A DNA stretch of 64,000 nucleotides from Janthinobacterium psychrotolerans (lineage in GTDB: Bacteria > Pseudomonadota > Gammaproteobacteria > Burkholderiales > Burkholderiaceae_D), in the NCBI RefSeq assembly GCF_001677885.1, contig NZ_LOCQ01000055.1:1-64000 (forward strand), given 5' to 3'. Shown piece after piece: positions 8,429 to 17,375 of this stretch. The translations under genes and the position numbers were made by a program. The notes beneath the pieces were generated by a model. The model ran no database searches. It was not told the DNA's origin and saw only the letters and a program-made list of their open reading frames with translations. Positions within the stretch are counted from its first letter, which is position 1; the number at the start of each line of letters is the position of its first letter.

Positions 8429-9391
8429 ATGAAAATCGCATTCCTTGCCGACCCGCTGGCAGGCTTCAAGACCTACAAAGATTCCACTTTCGCCATGATG
8501 CGCGAAGCGGCCCGCCGCGGCCACGCCATCTACGCTTTCGAGCAGAAGAACATGGCGCTGGAAGAAGGCATCGTCACGGCACAGGTGCAACAGATCACCC
8601 TGACCGGCGACGAGCACGACTGGTACAAGGTCGTCTCGACCGAGGAAGTGCGCCTGTCCGTGTTTGACGCCATCATCGAGCGCAAGGACCCGCCGTTCGA
8701 CATGGAATATGTGTACGGCACCTATTTGCTGGAGCTGGCCGAAAAGCAGGGCGCGCGCGTGTTCAACAAGCCGTCGGCGATCCGCGACAACAATGAAAAG
8801 CTGGCCATTGCCCAGTTTTCGGAATTGACCTCGCCGACCCTGGTCACCTCGAACGAAGCGCGCCTGCGCGCCTTCCACGCCAAGCACCAGGACGTGATCT
8901 TCAAGCCGCTCGACGGCATGGGCGGCACCGGCATCTTCCGCGTCAAGGCCGACGCGCTGAATTTGGGCGCCATCATCGAAACGCTGACCGGGAACGGCGC
9001 GCAGACCATCATGGCCCAGCGCTTTATCGCCGACATCGACAAGGGTGACAAGCGCATCCTGGTGATCGGCGGCAAACCGGTGCCGTATTGCCTGGCGCGC
9101 ATCCCGCAAGGCGGCGAAGTGCGCGGCAACCTGGCCGCCGGCGGCAAGGGCGTGGCCCAGCCATTGACAGCGCGCGACCTGGAAATCGCCGAAAAGCTCG
9201 GCCCCATCCTGGCCGCGCGTGGCCTGATGCTGGTAGGATTGGATGTGATCGGCGACTACCTGACGGAAGTGAACGTCACCAGCCCGACCTGCTTCCAGGA
9301 AATTGCGCAGCAGACCGGTTTTGACGTGGCCGCCATGTTCATCGATGCGGTCGAGCAGGGCGTGGCGCAGTCGCCTGCGCACACGGCATAA
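8429..9391 (+). CDS. gshB: Glutathione synthase
   Basis: A 320-residue ATP-grasp ligase that adds glycine to gamma-glutamylcysteine. It starts MKIAFLADPLAGFKTYKDST, the conserved family start, which is why this ATG was chosen over an open extension of 29 codons upstream. Landmarks are MEYVYGTYLLELAEKQGARV, the ATP-binding VIFKPLDGMGGTGIFRV near residue 170, and DVIGDYLTEVNVTSPTCFQEI at the C-terminal substrate site. It follows gshA and is 9 bases before the PTS EIIA gene, so glutathione synthesis and the PTS relay are probably transcribed together at least in part. Confidence 0.95.
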   Translation: MKIAFLADPLAGFKTYKDSTFAMMREAARRGHAIYAFEQKNMALEEGIVTAQVQQITLTGDEHDWYKVVSTEEVRLSVFDAIIERKDPPFDMEYVYGTYLLELAEKQGARVFNKPSAIRDNNEKLAIAQFSELTSPTLVTSNEARLRAFHAKHQDVIFKPLDGMGGTGIFRVKADALNLGAIIETLTGNGAQTIMAQRFIADIDKGDKRILVIGGKPVPYCLARIPQGGEVRGNLAAGGKGVAQPLTARDLEIAEKLGPILAARGLMLVGLDVIGDYLTEVNVTSPTCFQEIAQQTGFDVAAMFIDAVEQGVAQSPAHTA

Positions 9392-9400
9392 GGACACCAT

Positions 9401-9805
9401 ATGGTAGGGATTTTGCTCATGACACACGCGCCGCTGGGCCAGGCATTCATTGCCGCCTGCGCGCACGTGTTTCGCGGACCGACCGAGCGTTTTGAAGCGA
9501 TCGACGTGCTGGCCGACCAGGACCTGGCCGAGGTGCAGAAGCTCGCTTCGGCCGCCATCTGCCGCCTTGACGACGGCTCCGGCGTGCTGGTGATTACCGA
9601 TGTGAAAGGCGGCACGCCGTCGAACTGCTGCAACAAGCTGGCCGATGCGGGCCGCGTGGAAGTGATCGCCGGCATCAGCCTGCCGATGCTGCTGCGCGCC
9701 ATCACGTATCGCCGCGATACACTCGATGTGGTGGTCGAAATGGCGCTGGCCGGTGCGCAAAGCGGCGCCGTGCGCGTCGACAACCGCATTCGCGTGGGCG
9801 AATAA
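9401..9805 (+). CDS. PTS EIIA component, mannose (Man) family
   Basis: A 134-residue EIIA-Man domain. It starts MVGILLMTHAPLG with the phosphoryl-accepting His9 and has the family motif ITDVKGGTPSN near residue 70. It takes a phosphoryl group from HPr. No EIIB, EIIC or EIID gene lies nearby, so it probably does not serve a local sugar permease. In Ralstonia and related Burkholderiales the same EIIA-HPr-EI trio is thought to be regulatory, for example in carbon storage control. A terminator-like hairpin separates it from ptsH. Confidence 0.93.
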   Translation: MVGILLMTHAPLGQAFIAACAHVFRGPTERFEAIDVLADQDLAEVQKLASAAICRLDDGSGVLVITDVKGGTPSNCCNKLADAGRVEVIAGISLPMLLRAITYRRDTLDVVVEMALAGAQSGAVRVDNRIRVGE

Positions 9806-9818
9806 AGCAGCACATGGC

Positions 9819-9849
9819 CGCCGCCCTGAAGGCGGCGCAAGTTTTTTTT
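9819..9849 (+). terminator. Terminator or attenuator between the EIIA gene and ptsH
   Basis: CGCCGCC and GGCGGCG form a 7-bp stem with loop CTGAA; four bases later comes a run of eight T. It lies 13 bases after the EIIA stop, so ptsH-ptsI expression should depend on read-through or on a promoter in the short gap. Confidence 0.75.
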
Positions 9850-9871
9850 CAGGGATAGAGACTAGACAAAA

Positions 9872-10141
9872 ATGATTCAAAAAGAACTCGAAATCATCAA
9901 CAAGCTGGGCCTGCATGCACGCGCCTCGGCCAAATTTACCCAGATGGCCGCCCGCTACAAGAGCGACGTCTGGCTGACCCGCAACGCGCGCCGCATCAAC
10001 GCCAAGTCCATCATGGGCGTGATGATGCTGGCCGCCGGCAAGGGCGCGAAAGTGACCCTGGAAGCGGACGGCGCCGATGAGGCGGCGTGTGTCGAGGCCT
10101 TGACCGCCCTGATCAACGACAGGTTTGGCGAAGGCGAGTAA
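9872..10141 (+). CDS. ptsH: Phosphocarrier protein HPr
   Basis: An 89-residue HPr. His15 in NKLGLHARAS is the residue phosphorylated by EI, and Ser45 in NAKSIMGVMMLA sits at the position of the regulatory serine. It carries phosphoryl groups from EI to EIIA. The length is normal for the family. It is followed by ptsI and preceded by a terminator-like hairpin, so its dose relative to EIIA may be set there. An HPr kinase is not in the window. Confidence 0.96.
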   Translation: MIQKELEIINKLGLHARASAKFTQMAARYKSDVWLTRNARRINAKSIMGVMMLAAGKGAKVTLEADGADEAACVEALTALINDRFGEGE

Positions 10142-10185
10142 TGCCCGCCGAACGCAGCCGCAGCCGCCTTCCCACAGGTCACCCC

Positions 10186-11928
10186 ATGGCTTCCTTCACG
10201 CTCCACGGCATTCCCGTCTCGCGCGGCATCGCCATTGGCCGCGCGCATTTGCTGGCGCCGGCCGCCCTTGACGTCAAGCACTACCTGGTCGCCCAGGAGC
10301 AGATCGAAGGCGAAGTGCTGCGCCTGCAAAACGCGATCGCCGCCGTCCACAAGGAATTGCAAACCCTGTGGAACGAGCTGCCGAAAGACGCGCCCACCGA
10401 ACTGGGCGCGTTTATCGACGTGCATGCGCTGATCCTGTCCGACCCGATGATTTCCGAAGCACCGCTCGACATCATCCGCTCGCGCCACTACAACGCCGAA
10501 TGGGCGCTGCTGACGCAGATCGATGAATTGTCGGCCCAGTTCGACGAAATCGAAGACCCGTATTTGCGCGAGCGCAAGGCCGACATCCAGCAGGTGGCCG
10601 AACGGGTATTGAAGGTCCTGCTCGGCACCGAGCAGCTGCTGCCCAAGGCGGCGGCCGAAGACGAATTCACGGCGCAGATGATCGTCGTGGCACACGATAT
10701 CTCGCCGGCCGACATGCTGCAGTTCCGCGACCGCTCGTTTGTCGGCTTCATTACCGACGTCGGCGGCCAGAACTCGCACACGGCCATCGTCGCGCGCAGC
10801 CTCGATATCCCGGCGGCGGTCGGCATGTCGCAGGCCTCGACCCTGATCGAACAGGATGACTGGCTGATCATCGACGGCGACGCCGGCGTGGTGATCGCCA
10901 ACCCCAGCCCGCTGGTGCTGGAACAGTACCGCGAGCGCCAGGTGGCGATGCAGCGCGCGCGCAAGAAACTGGGCAAACTCAAGAAAACCCCGGCCGTCAC
11001 CAAATGCGGCACGGCCGTGACCTTGCTGGCCAATATCGAACTGCCCGACGACTGCGCCTTTGCGCTGGAGTCCGGCGCCGTCGGCGTGGGCCTGTTCCGC
11101 TCCGAATTTCTGTTCATGGGCCGCGCCCACAAAATCCCGTCCGAAGACGAGCAGTTCGAGGCCTACCGCCAGACCGTGATGTCGATGAAGGGCAAGGTGG
11201 TCACCATCCGCACGCTCGACATCGGCGCCGACAAGCCGCTCGACCAGTCTGACCATACGGCGCTGAACCCGGCGCTGGGCCTGCGCGCGATCCGCTACTG
11301 CCTGGCCGAGCCGCAGCTGTTCCTGACCCAGCTGCGCGCCATTTTGCGCGCCTCGGCCTATGGCAAGGTGCGCATCCTGATTCCGATGCTGGCGCACGCC
11401 TTCGAGATCGACCAGTCGCTGGCCATGATCGCGCAGGCCAAGGCGGCGCTGCGCGACGAGGGCGTCAAGTTCGACGACGCCGTCGAAGTGGGCGCCATGA
11501 TCGAGATCCCGGCCGCCGCGCTGGCGCTGCCGATGTTCGTCAAGCGCCTCGATTTCCTGTCGATCGGCACCAATGATCTGATCCAGTACACGCTGGCGAT
11601 CGACCGGGTCGACTACGAAGTGGCGCATCTGTACAACCCGCTGCATCCGGCCGTGCTGCAACTGATCTCGATGACGATCGCGGCCGGCCACAAGGCAGGT
11701 ATCGACGTGGCCGTGTGCGGCGAGATGGCGGGTGACGTCAAGCTCACGCGCCTGCTGCTGGGCCTGGGTCTGCGCGAGTTTTCCATGCATCCGGCCCAGC
11801 TCTTGGCCGTCAAGCAGGAGATCCTCAATAGCGACCTGGCGCTGATCGCGCCACAAATGCGCAAAATCATGCGCTCGATGGAGCCAAATGTCATCGCCGA
11901 GGCGGTCGAACAGCTGCAGCTGATGTAA
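10186..11928 (+). CDS. ptsI: PTS enzyme I (phosphoenolpyruvate-protein phosphotransferase)
   Basis: A 580-residue enzyme I that moves the phosphoryl group of phosphoenolpyruvate to HPr. It begins MASFTLHGIPVSRGIAIGRA, the conserved start. The phosphohistidine is His198 in GGQNSHTAIVARS, the PEP-binding barrel has GLFRSEFLFMGR and FFSIGTNDL-like FLSIGTNDLIQYTLAIDR, and a Cys lies in VAVCGEMAG. An alternative ATG at 10141, overlapping the ptsH stop, would add 15 residues rich in Arg and Ser; the later start fits the family better. The trio EIIA-HPr-EI forms a complete relay without a sugar permease. Confidence 0.95.
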   Translation: MASFTLHGIPVSRGIAIGRAHLLAPAALDVKHYLVAQEQIEGEVLRLQNAIAAVHKELQTLWNELPKDAPTELGAFIDVHALILSDPMISEAPLDIIRSRHYNAEWALLTQIDELSAQFDEIEDPYLRERKADIQQVAERVLKVLLGTEQLLPKAAAEDEFTAQMIVVAHDISPADMLQFRDRSFVGFITDVGGQNSHTAIVARSLDIPAAVGMSQASTLIEQDDWLIIDGDAGVVIANPSPLVLEQYRERQVAMQRARKKLGKLKKTPAVTKCGTAVTLLANIELPDDCAFALESGAVGVGLFRSEFLFMGRAHKIPSEDEQFEAYRQTVMSMKGKVVTIRTLDIGADKPLDQSDHTALNPALGLRAIRYCLAEPQLFLTQLRAILRASAYGKVRILIPMLAHAFEIDQSLAMIAQAKAALRDEGVKFDDAVEVGAMIEIPAAALALPMFVKRLDFLSIGTNDLIQYTLAIDRVDYEVAHLYNPLHPAVLQLISMTIAAGHKAGIDVAVCGEMAGDVKLTRLLLGLGLREFSMHPAQLLAVKQEILNSDLALIAPQMRKIMRSMEPNVIAEAVEQLQLM

Positions 11929-11945
11929 ACTGTCGTTTCAACACC

Positions 11946-11982
11946 AGCAGGACGCATTGCGCGCGGCAAGATGCGTCCTGCT
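11946..11982 (+). terminator. Long inverted repeat between ptsI and metX
   Basis: AGCAGGACGCAT and ATGCGTCCTGCT are a perfect 12-bp inverted repeat around a 13-base loop, starting 18 bases after the ptsI stop. No T run follows. It could be a factor-assisted terminator or 3' end stabiliser for ptsI, or an operator for metX. A weaker GCGGAG/CTCCGC hairpin follows at 11989-12013. Confidence 0.4.
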
Positions 11983-12061
11983 GAAGCTGCGGAGCCTTTC
12001 ATCGCGACTCCGCATCGATCATGGCCCGTGGGGCCGCCCCCCTAGATAAACCGACACGCAC

Positions 12062-13261
12062 ATGTCATCCATTGGAATCGTTTCGCCGCAAACCATGTAT
12101 TTTGCGCAACCCCTGCAGCTGCAAAGCGGCGCCTCGCTGCAGGACTATATGCTGATGTATGAAACCTACGGCACCCTGAACGCCGACAAATCGAACGCGG
12201 TGCTGGTCTGCCACGCCCTGAACGCCTCGCACCACGTGGCCGGCACCTATGACGGCGACCCGAAAAGCACGGGCTGGTGGGACAATATGGTCGGTCCGGG
12301 CAAGCCGCTCGACACCGACAAGTTCTTCGTCATCGGCGTCAACAACCTCGGCTCCTGCTTCGGCTCGACCGGCCCGATGCACACCAACCCGGCCACCGGC
12401 AAGCCGTATGGCGCGGCGTTTCCCGTGGTGACGGTGGAAGACTGGGTCAGCGCGCAGGCGCGCCTGGCCGACGAACTGGGCATCGATCAGTTTGCCGCCG
12501 TGATGGGCGGCTCGCTGGGCGGCATGCAGGCGCTGGCCTGGAGCATCATGTACCCGCAGCGGCTGCGCCACTGCGTGGTGATCGCCTCGACGGCCAAGCT
12601 GTCGGCGCAGAATATCGCCTTCAACGACGTCGCGCGCCAGGCGATCCTGTCCGACCCGGATTACCGCGGCGGCGATTTCTATGCATACGGCGTGGTGCCG
12701 AAGAACGGCCTGCGCGTGGCGCGCATGGTCGGCCACATCACCTACCTGTCGAACGACGACATGGCCGAAAAATTCGGCCGCAAGCTGCGCGACGCGGCGC
12801 AGACGGGCGCCTACAAATTCGGCTTCGGCATCGACTTCGAGATCGAATCGTACCTGCGTTACCAGGGCGACAAGTTCTCCGAGTACTTCGACGCCAATAC
12901 CTATTTGTTGATTACCAAGGCGCTCGATTATTTCGACCCGGCGCGCGCCCATGGCGGCAACCTGGCCAAGGCGCTGGCCGGTACCCGCGCGAAATTTTTC
13001 CTGGCCTCGTTTTCCACCGACTGGCGTTTTTCGCCCGAGCGCAGCCGCGAAATCGTCGAGGCGCTGGTGTGCAACCGCCGCCAGGTGACCTACGCCGAGA
13101 TCGACGCGCCGCACGGCCACGACGCCTTTTTGCTGGAAGACGCGCGCTACATGAACATGGTGCGCGCCTACTACGGCCAGGTGTGGCACGAGATCGGGGC
13201 CGGCGTGCCGGCTACTGTACAGAACACTGCCGTGCGCCAGGGCGCGAAGGAGATCGCATGA
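12062..13261 (+). CDS. metX: Homoserine O-acyltransferase MetX
   Basis: A 399-residue alpha/beta-hydrolase-fold enzyme of the MetX family. It acylates homoserine, the entry step of methionine synthesis. The nucleophile is Ser151 in [14 protein letters not shown]; the catalytic Asp lies in [12 protein letters not shown] and the His in [10 protein letters not shown]. MetX enzymes next to metW in beta- and gammaproteobacteria often use succinyl-CoA rather than acetyl-CoA (the MetXS group), so the acyl donor is not certain from family membership. The stop codon overlaps the metW start (ATGA), so the two are translationally coupled. I see no SAM riboswitch upstream. Confidence 0.95.
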   Translation: MSSIGIVSPQTMYFAQPLQLQSGASLQDYMLMYETYGTLNADKSNAVLVCHALNASHHVAGTYDGDPKSTGWWDNMVGPGKPLDTDKFFVIGVNNLGSCFGSTGPMHTNPATGKPYGAAFPVVTVEDWVSAQARLADELGIDQFAAVMGGSLGGMQALAWSIMYPQRLRHCVVIASTAKLSAQNIAFNDVARQAILSDPDYRGGDFYAYGVVPKNGLRVARMVGHITYLSNDDMAEKFGRKLRDAAQTGAYKFGFGIDFEIESYLRYQGDKFSEYFDANTYLLITKALDYFDPARAHGGNLAKALAGTRAKFFLASFSTDWRFSPERSREIVEALVCNRRQVTYAEIDAPHGHDAFLLEDARYMNMVRAYYGQVWHEIGAGVPATVQNTAVRQGAKEIA

Positions 13262-13872
13262 ATTTCGAAGAACTGAGCGCGCTGCGCCCCGACCTGGCCT
13301 TTATCGCCCACTGGGTGCCGGACCAGGCCCATGTGCTCGACGTCGGCTGCGGCGACGGCGTGATGCTCGAATACCTGCAAAGCAGCGGCAAGGGCTGCAG
13401 CGGCTACGGCCTGGAGATCGCCGACGACAAGGTGCTGGCCAGCACCCGCCGCGGCGTGCAGGTGATCCAGCAGGACATGGAAAAGGGCCTGGCGATTTTT
13501 GGCGACAACAGCTTCGACACCGTGCTGTGCCTGTCGTCGCTGCAGATGATGAAGCAGGTCGAGCCGCTGCTGCGCGATATCGTGCGCGTCGGCACCGAGG
13601 CCATCGTCTCGTTCCCGAATTTCGCCTACTGGCCGCACCGCGTTTCCCTGCTCAAGGGCCGCATGCCGGTGTCCAAATCGCTGCCCTACCAGTGGTACGA
13701 TACGCCCAACGTACGCTGCGCCACCATCAAGGATTTCCGCGAACTGGCCGAGGAATGCGGCCTGGAAGTGATCGATTGCGTGGCCCTGGCCGCAGGCAAG
13801 ATGGTGTCCGTGCTGCCGAACCTGCGCGGCGACCTGGCCGTGTTCAGGCTGCGCAAGAAGAAAGCGCACTGA
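13258..13872 (+). CDS. metW: Methionine biosynthesis protein MetW
   Basis: A 204-residue SAM-dependent methyltransferase-fold protein. Motif I is [15 protein letters not shown] near residue 25, followed by [19 protein letters not shown] and [22 protein letters not shown], the MetW hallmark. In other bacteria MetW binds and stimulates MetX, which fits the 4-base overlap with metX here. The start ATG lies inside the end of metX. Confidence 0.95.
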   Translation: MNFEELSALRPDLAFIAHWVPDQAHVLDVGCGDGVMLEYLQSSGKGCSGYGLEIADDKVLASTRRGVQVIQQDMEKGLAIFGDNSFDTVLCLSSLQMMKQVEPLLRDIVRVGTEAIVSFPNFAYWPHRVSLLKGRMPVSKSLPYQWYDTPNVRCATIKDFRELAEECGLEVIDCVALAAGKMVSVLPNLRGDLAVFRLRKKKAH

Positions 13873-13969
13873 GTCGCTTGCATGGAGCCCCGCACGCGTG
13901 TTGGGGAAGTGCAATATGGCGGACGGCCTGTATGCTAATGTATAACATTGTTTTACGGAGAATTCCCAC

Positions 13970-14878
13970 ATGACGCCCTACCCCCACTCGTTCAAACGTT
14001 TTACCGTCGCCGCCAGCCTGTGCGCCGCCGCCGTGCTGGCGCCGCTGCCGGCCCTGTCGCAGCAGGCCGTGGTGCAAGATGGCATCAAGGTTCGCCCCCT
14101 GTCGACCTCGCGCATCTTTGCCGGCGGCGTCGATTTCAATGAACAGTCGAAGCAGCAGTACACGCAGCTGGTCAATGAGGCCAGGGAAAAAAATGCGCTG
14201 GTGCCCGACAGCGATCCGCAGGTCAAGCGCCTGCGCGCCATCGCCCAGCGCATCATCCCGTTCGCCACGCGCTGGAACGAGGCCGCCGGCAGCTGGAACT
14301 GGCAGATCAACCTGCTCAATTCCGACCAGGTCAACGCCTTCTGCATGCCGGGCGGCCAGATTGCCTTCTACAGCGGCATTATCACCAAGCTGAACCTGAC
14401 CGACGACGAAGTGGCCATCGTCATGGGCCATGAGATCTCGCATGCGCTGCGCGAACACTCGCAGGCGCAGGCCGGCAAGGGCAACCTGGCCGCCGTCGGC
14501 GCCAAGCTGGCCGGCGCCGGCCTGTCGGCCTGGCTGGGCGTGGACCCGAGCATCACCGGCACCGCCACCAATATGGCGGCGCAGGGCGTGATGCTGAAGT
14601 TTTCGCGCGACGACGAGCGCGAAGCGGACCTGATCGGCATGGACCTGGCCGCGCGCGCCGGTTTCGACCCGCGCGCCGGCGTCATCCTGTGGCAGAAAAT
14701 GGCCGCGCTGAACAAGGGCGCGCCGCCGGAATTCCTGTCGACCCACCCGTCGGGCAAGGACCGCATTTCGCAGATGAACAGCCATATGGCGCAGGTGCTG
14801 CCGCTGTATGCGCGCGCCAAGGGCGTGTCGGTCAACGATTTGCCGGCCTACCGCAGCAATGCCGTCGCCTCGCGCTAA
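13970..14878 (+). CDS. M48-family metalloprotease, periplasmic
   Basis: A 302-residue exported zinc protease. It has an N-terminal signal peptide (about 1-30). The zinc motif is HEISH at 154-158 in VAIVMGHEISHALREHSQ, with the third ligand Glu in DDEREADLIGMDLAARAG, typical of M48. It lacks the TPR domain of BepA, so it is closer in build to LoiP/YggG, which trims outer-membrane proteins. An ACGGAG Shine-Dalgarno precedes the ATG. A pseudouridine synthase gene starts 4 bases after its stop, suggesting an operon. Confidence 0.92.
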   Translation: MTPYPHSFKRFTVAASLCAAAVLAPLPALSQQAVVQDGIKVRPLSTSRIFAGGVDFNEQSKQQYTQLVNEAREKNALVPDSDPQVKRLRAIAQRIIPFATRWNEAAGSWNWQINLLNSDQVNAFCMPGGQIAFYSGIITKLNLTDDEVAIVMGHEISHALREHSQAQAGKGNLAAVGAKLAGAGLSAWLGVDPSITGTATNMAAQGVMLKFSRDDEREADLIGMDLAARAGFDPRAGVILWQKMAALNKGAPPEFLSTHPSGKDRISQMNSHMAQVLPLYARAKGVSVNDLPAYRSNAVASR

Positions 14879-14881
14879 GCC

Positions 14882-15769
14882 ATGACGGCGCCACCCCTGC
14901 CCATGCGCGATGGCGTGGCCGCCAGCTATTTATGGCTGCCCGAGGGGCAGTGGCCCGACATGCTGGCCTTCCTGGTCGAGCGCTACCCGCAGGTCAGCGC
15001 GGCGCAATGGCAGGACCGCATGGCGCGCGGCGAGGTGGTCGATGGCGAGGGGGTCGTGCTGCTGCCCGGCAGCGCCTGCCGGCGCGGCATGCGCATCTTT
15101 TATTACCGCGAGCTGGAACGTGAAACGCCGATTCCGTTCCAGGAGCAGATCCTGTTCGAAGACGCGCACCTGGTGGTGGTCGACAAGCCGCATTTTTTGC
15201 CGATGACCCCTGGCGGGCGCTTCGTGCAGGAAACGTTATTGACGCGGCTGAAGAAAAAGCTCGATTGCGCCGCACTGACGCCGATCCACCGCCTCGACCG
15301 CGAGACGGCCGGGGTGGTGATTTTTTCGCGCCGCCAGGCCAGCCGCGGCGCCTACCAGACCCTGTTCCAGCGCCGTGAAATCCATAAAGTCTATGAAGCG
15401 CTGGCGCCGCGCCTGCATGGCCGCGAGTTTCCATTTACCTACCGCAGCCGCATGGTCGACGGCGACAAGTTCTTTATCATGCGCGAGGAAGCGGGCGAGC
15501 CCAATTCTGAAACCATCATCGATGTGATCGAACAGCGTGGCGACTTCAATTTGTACCGTTTGCAGCCGCGCACGGGCCGCAAGCACCAGCTGCGCGTGCA
15601 CCTGGCCTCCCTGGGCGTGCCCATCGTCAACGATGCCTTCTACCCGGTGGCGCTGCCGTGCAAGGAAGACGACATGTCGCAGCCCTTGCAGCTGCTGGCA
15701 AGGGCGATTGCCTTTGCCGATCCGTTGACGGGCGAGATGCGTCGCTTTGAAAGCCGGCGCAGCCTTTGA
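14882..15769 (+). CDS. RluA-family pseudouridine synthase
   Basis: A 295-residue RNA pseudouridine synthase of the RluA superfamily. The catalytic Asp139 lies in the motif HRLDRETAG. Other family segments are LVVVDKPHFLPMTPGG and RLQPRTGRKHQLRVHL. The first 75 residues form an S4-like N-terminal segment. The target is unknown; relatives modify 23S rRNA or tRNA position 32. It ends one base before the stop codon of the convergent xthA, so the two messages overlap at their 3' ends. Confidence 0.92.
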   Translation: MTAPPLPMRDGVAASYLWLPEGQWPDMLAFLVERYPQVSAAQWQDRMARGEVVDGEGVVLLPGSACRRGMRIFYYRELERETPIPFQEQILFEDAHLVVVDKPHFLPMTPGGRFVQETLLTRLKKKLDCAALTPIHRLDRETAGVVIFSRRQASRGAYQTLFQRREIHKVYEALAPRLHGREFPFTYRSRMVDGDKFFIMREEAGEPNSETIIDVIEQRGDFNLYRLQPRTGRKHQLRVHLASLGVPIVNDAFYPVALPCKEDDMSQPLQLLARAIAFADPLTGEMRRFESRRSL

Positions 15770-15770
15770 T

Positions 15771-16547
15771 TTACGCCCGGATCGTGTAATCGATGATCAG
15801 CGGCGCGTGATCCGAAAACTTCTCGTCCTTGTACACGCTGACCGTATGGGCCTGGGCCGCGATGCCGGGCGTGGCCACATGGTAATCGATGCGCCAGCCG
15901 ACGTTTTTCGCATAGGCCTGGCCACGGTTGCTCCACCATGTGTATTGATCCTCGCGCTTGTCGAGGCCCCGGTGCACGTCGACAAAACCCACCTCATCGA
16001 ACACGCGCGTGAGCCAGGCGCGTTCCTCCGGCAGGAAGCCCGAGTTCTTCTTGTTGCCCTTCCAGTTCTTCAGGTCGATCTCGTGGTGGGCGATATTCCA
16101 GTCGCCGCAGATCACCACTTCGCGCCCCAGCGCCTTTAAGGTCAGCAGGTGTGGCAGGAACAATTCCATGAAGCGGAACTTCGCTTCCTGGCGCTCGGGA
16201 CCCGACGAGCCGGACGGGCAGTAGACGGAAATGACCGACAGGTTGCCAAAGTCGCAGCGCACATAGCGCCCTTCGGCGTCGAATTCCGGGCTGCCAAAGC
16301 CGATATGCACGGCATCCGGTTCGACCTTGCTGTAGACGCCGGTGCCCGAGTACCCCTTCTTTTCGGCGTAGTGGAAGTGGCCATGGTAGCCGTGCGGGTT
16401 GAGAAATTCCGGCGTCATGTCGGGCAGTTGCGCTTTCAATTCCTGCACGCAGATGAAGTCGGCCGTCTGCTTGCCCATCCAGTTGAAAAAGCCTTTTTTG
16501 GCGGCGGAACGGATGCCGTTCAGATTGGCGGAGATAATTTTTGGCAT
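15771..16547 (-). CDS. xthA: Exodeoxyribonuclease III
   Basis: A 258-residue enzyme of the ExoIII/AP endonuclease family, which cuts DNA at abasic sites and removes 3' blocks in base excision repair. Landmarks are MPKIISANLNGIRSA at the start, the metal ligand Glu in FICVQELKAQ, GDWNIAH, and the catalytic SDHAPL near the C-terminus. The chosen ATG gives the conserved start; an open extension of 15 residues upstream is Pro/Arg-rich and was left out. Neither start has a good Shine-Dalgarno. Confidence 0.95.
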   Translation of the reverse strand: MPKIISANLNGIRSAAKKGFFNWMGKQTADFICVQELKAQLPDMTPEFLNPHGYHGHFHYAEKKGYSGTGVYSKVEPDAVHIGFGSPEFDAEGRYVRCDFGNLSVISVYCPSGSSGPERQEAKFRFMELFLPHLLTLKALGREVVICGDWNIAHHEIDLKNWKGNKKNSGFLPEERAWLTRVFDEVGFVDVHRGLDKREDQYTWWSNRGQAYAKNVGWRIDYHVATPGIAAQAHTVSVYKDEKFSDHAPLIIDYTIRA

Positions 16548-16654
16548 AGGAGACAAGGGAAAGGGCGCGGGCCGCAAGGGGCGGCGCGGCATGGCGATTG
16601 TCTCGCCGGTGCGCGCGGATTAAAATACAGGCACTTTTAAAAAATGAGGCTCAT

Positions 16655-17317
16655 GTGAATAATTTACGCCAGCAGTTTATCGCGTTTTCGGTATCCAAGG
16701 GAGTCTTGCGGTTCGGCGAGTTCACCACCAAGGCCGGCCGCCAGTCGCCGTACTTCTTCAACGCGGGCCTGTTCCATGACGGCGCGACCCTGGCCGAACT
16801 GGCCCAGTTCTACGCGCAGACCCTGCTCGATTCCGGTGTCGAATTCGACATGCTGTTCGGCCCCGCCTACAAGGGCATCACGCTCGCTTCGGCCACCGCC
16901 GTGGCGCTGGCCGGCAAGGGCCGCAACACCTCGTTCGCCTTCAACCGCAAGGAAGCCAAGGACCACGGCGAAGGCGGCACCATTGTCGGCGCCAAGTTGC
17001 AGGGCAAGGTCGTCATCATCGACGACGTGATCTCGGCCGGCACCTCGGTGCGCGAATCGGTGGACATGATACGCGCCGCCGGCGCTGAACCGTGCGCCGT
17101 GCTGATCGCGCTCGACCGCATGGAGCGCTCGGGTCCGGACGGCCAGCTGTCGCCCAGTTCCGCGGTGCAGGAAGTGACGAAACAGTATGGCATTCCCGTC
17201 ATCTCGATCGGCAACCTCGATGATTTGTTCGGCTACCTGAACGGCGCCGGCGCCGATCCGGAACTGCTGAAGCACAAAGAGGCTGTTTCAGCCTACCGTA
17301 CCCGCTACGGCATTTAA
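16655..17317 (+). CDS. pyrE: Orotate phosphoribosyltransferase
   Basis: A 220-residue enzyme that joins orotate and PRPP in pyrimidine synthesis. The PRPP-binding motif is [13 protein letters not shown], and the N-terminal part includes [21 protein letters not shown]. The likely start is GTG, nine bases after a GAGG element, giving [15 protein letters not shown] as the first conserved residues; an overlapping ATG is out of frame. It is divergent from xthA and convergent with the TauE gene. Confidence 0.95.
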   Translation: MNNLRQQFIAFSVSKGVLRFGEFTTKAGRQSPYFFNAGLFHDGATLAELAQFYAQTLLDSGVEFDMLFGPAYKGITLASATAVALAGKGRNTSFAFNRKEAKDHGEGGTIVGAKLQGKVVIIDDVISAGTSVRESVDMIRAAGAEPCAVLIALDRMERSGPDGQLSPSSAVQEVTKQYGIPVISIGNLDDLFGYLNGAGADPELLKHKEAVSAYRTRYGI

Positions 17318-17375
17318 AACGCTCGGGAATGCGTTGCAGCGCCTCGCCCCGGGCGCTTCATGGTCTGTCGCGTGA

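Noticed and set aside
11929-12061. A SAM-II riboswitch before metX
   Set aside because: The conserved pseudoknot sequences are not present; only a 12-bp inverted repeat and a weak hairpin are seen.
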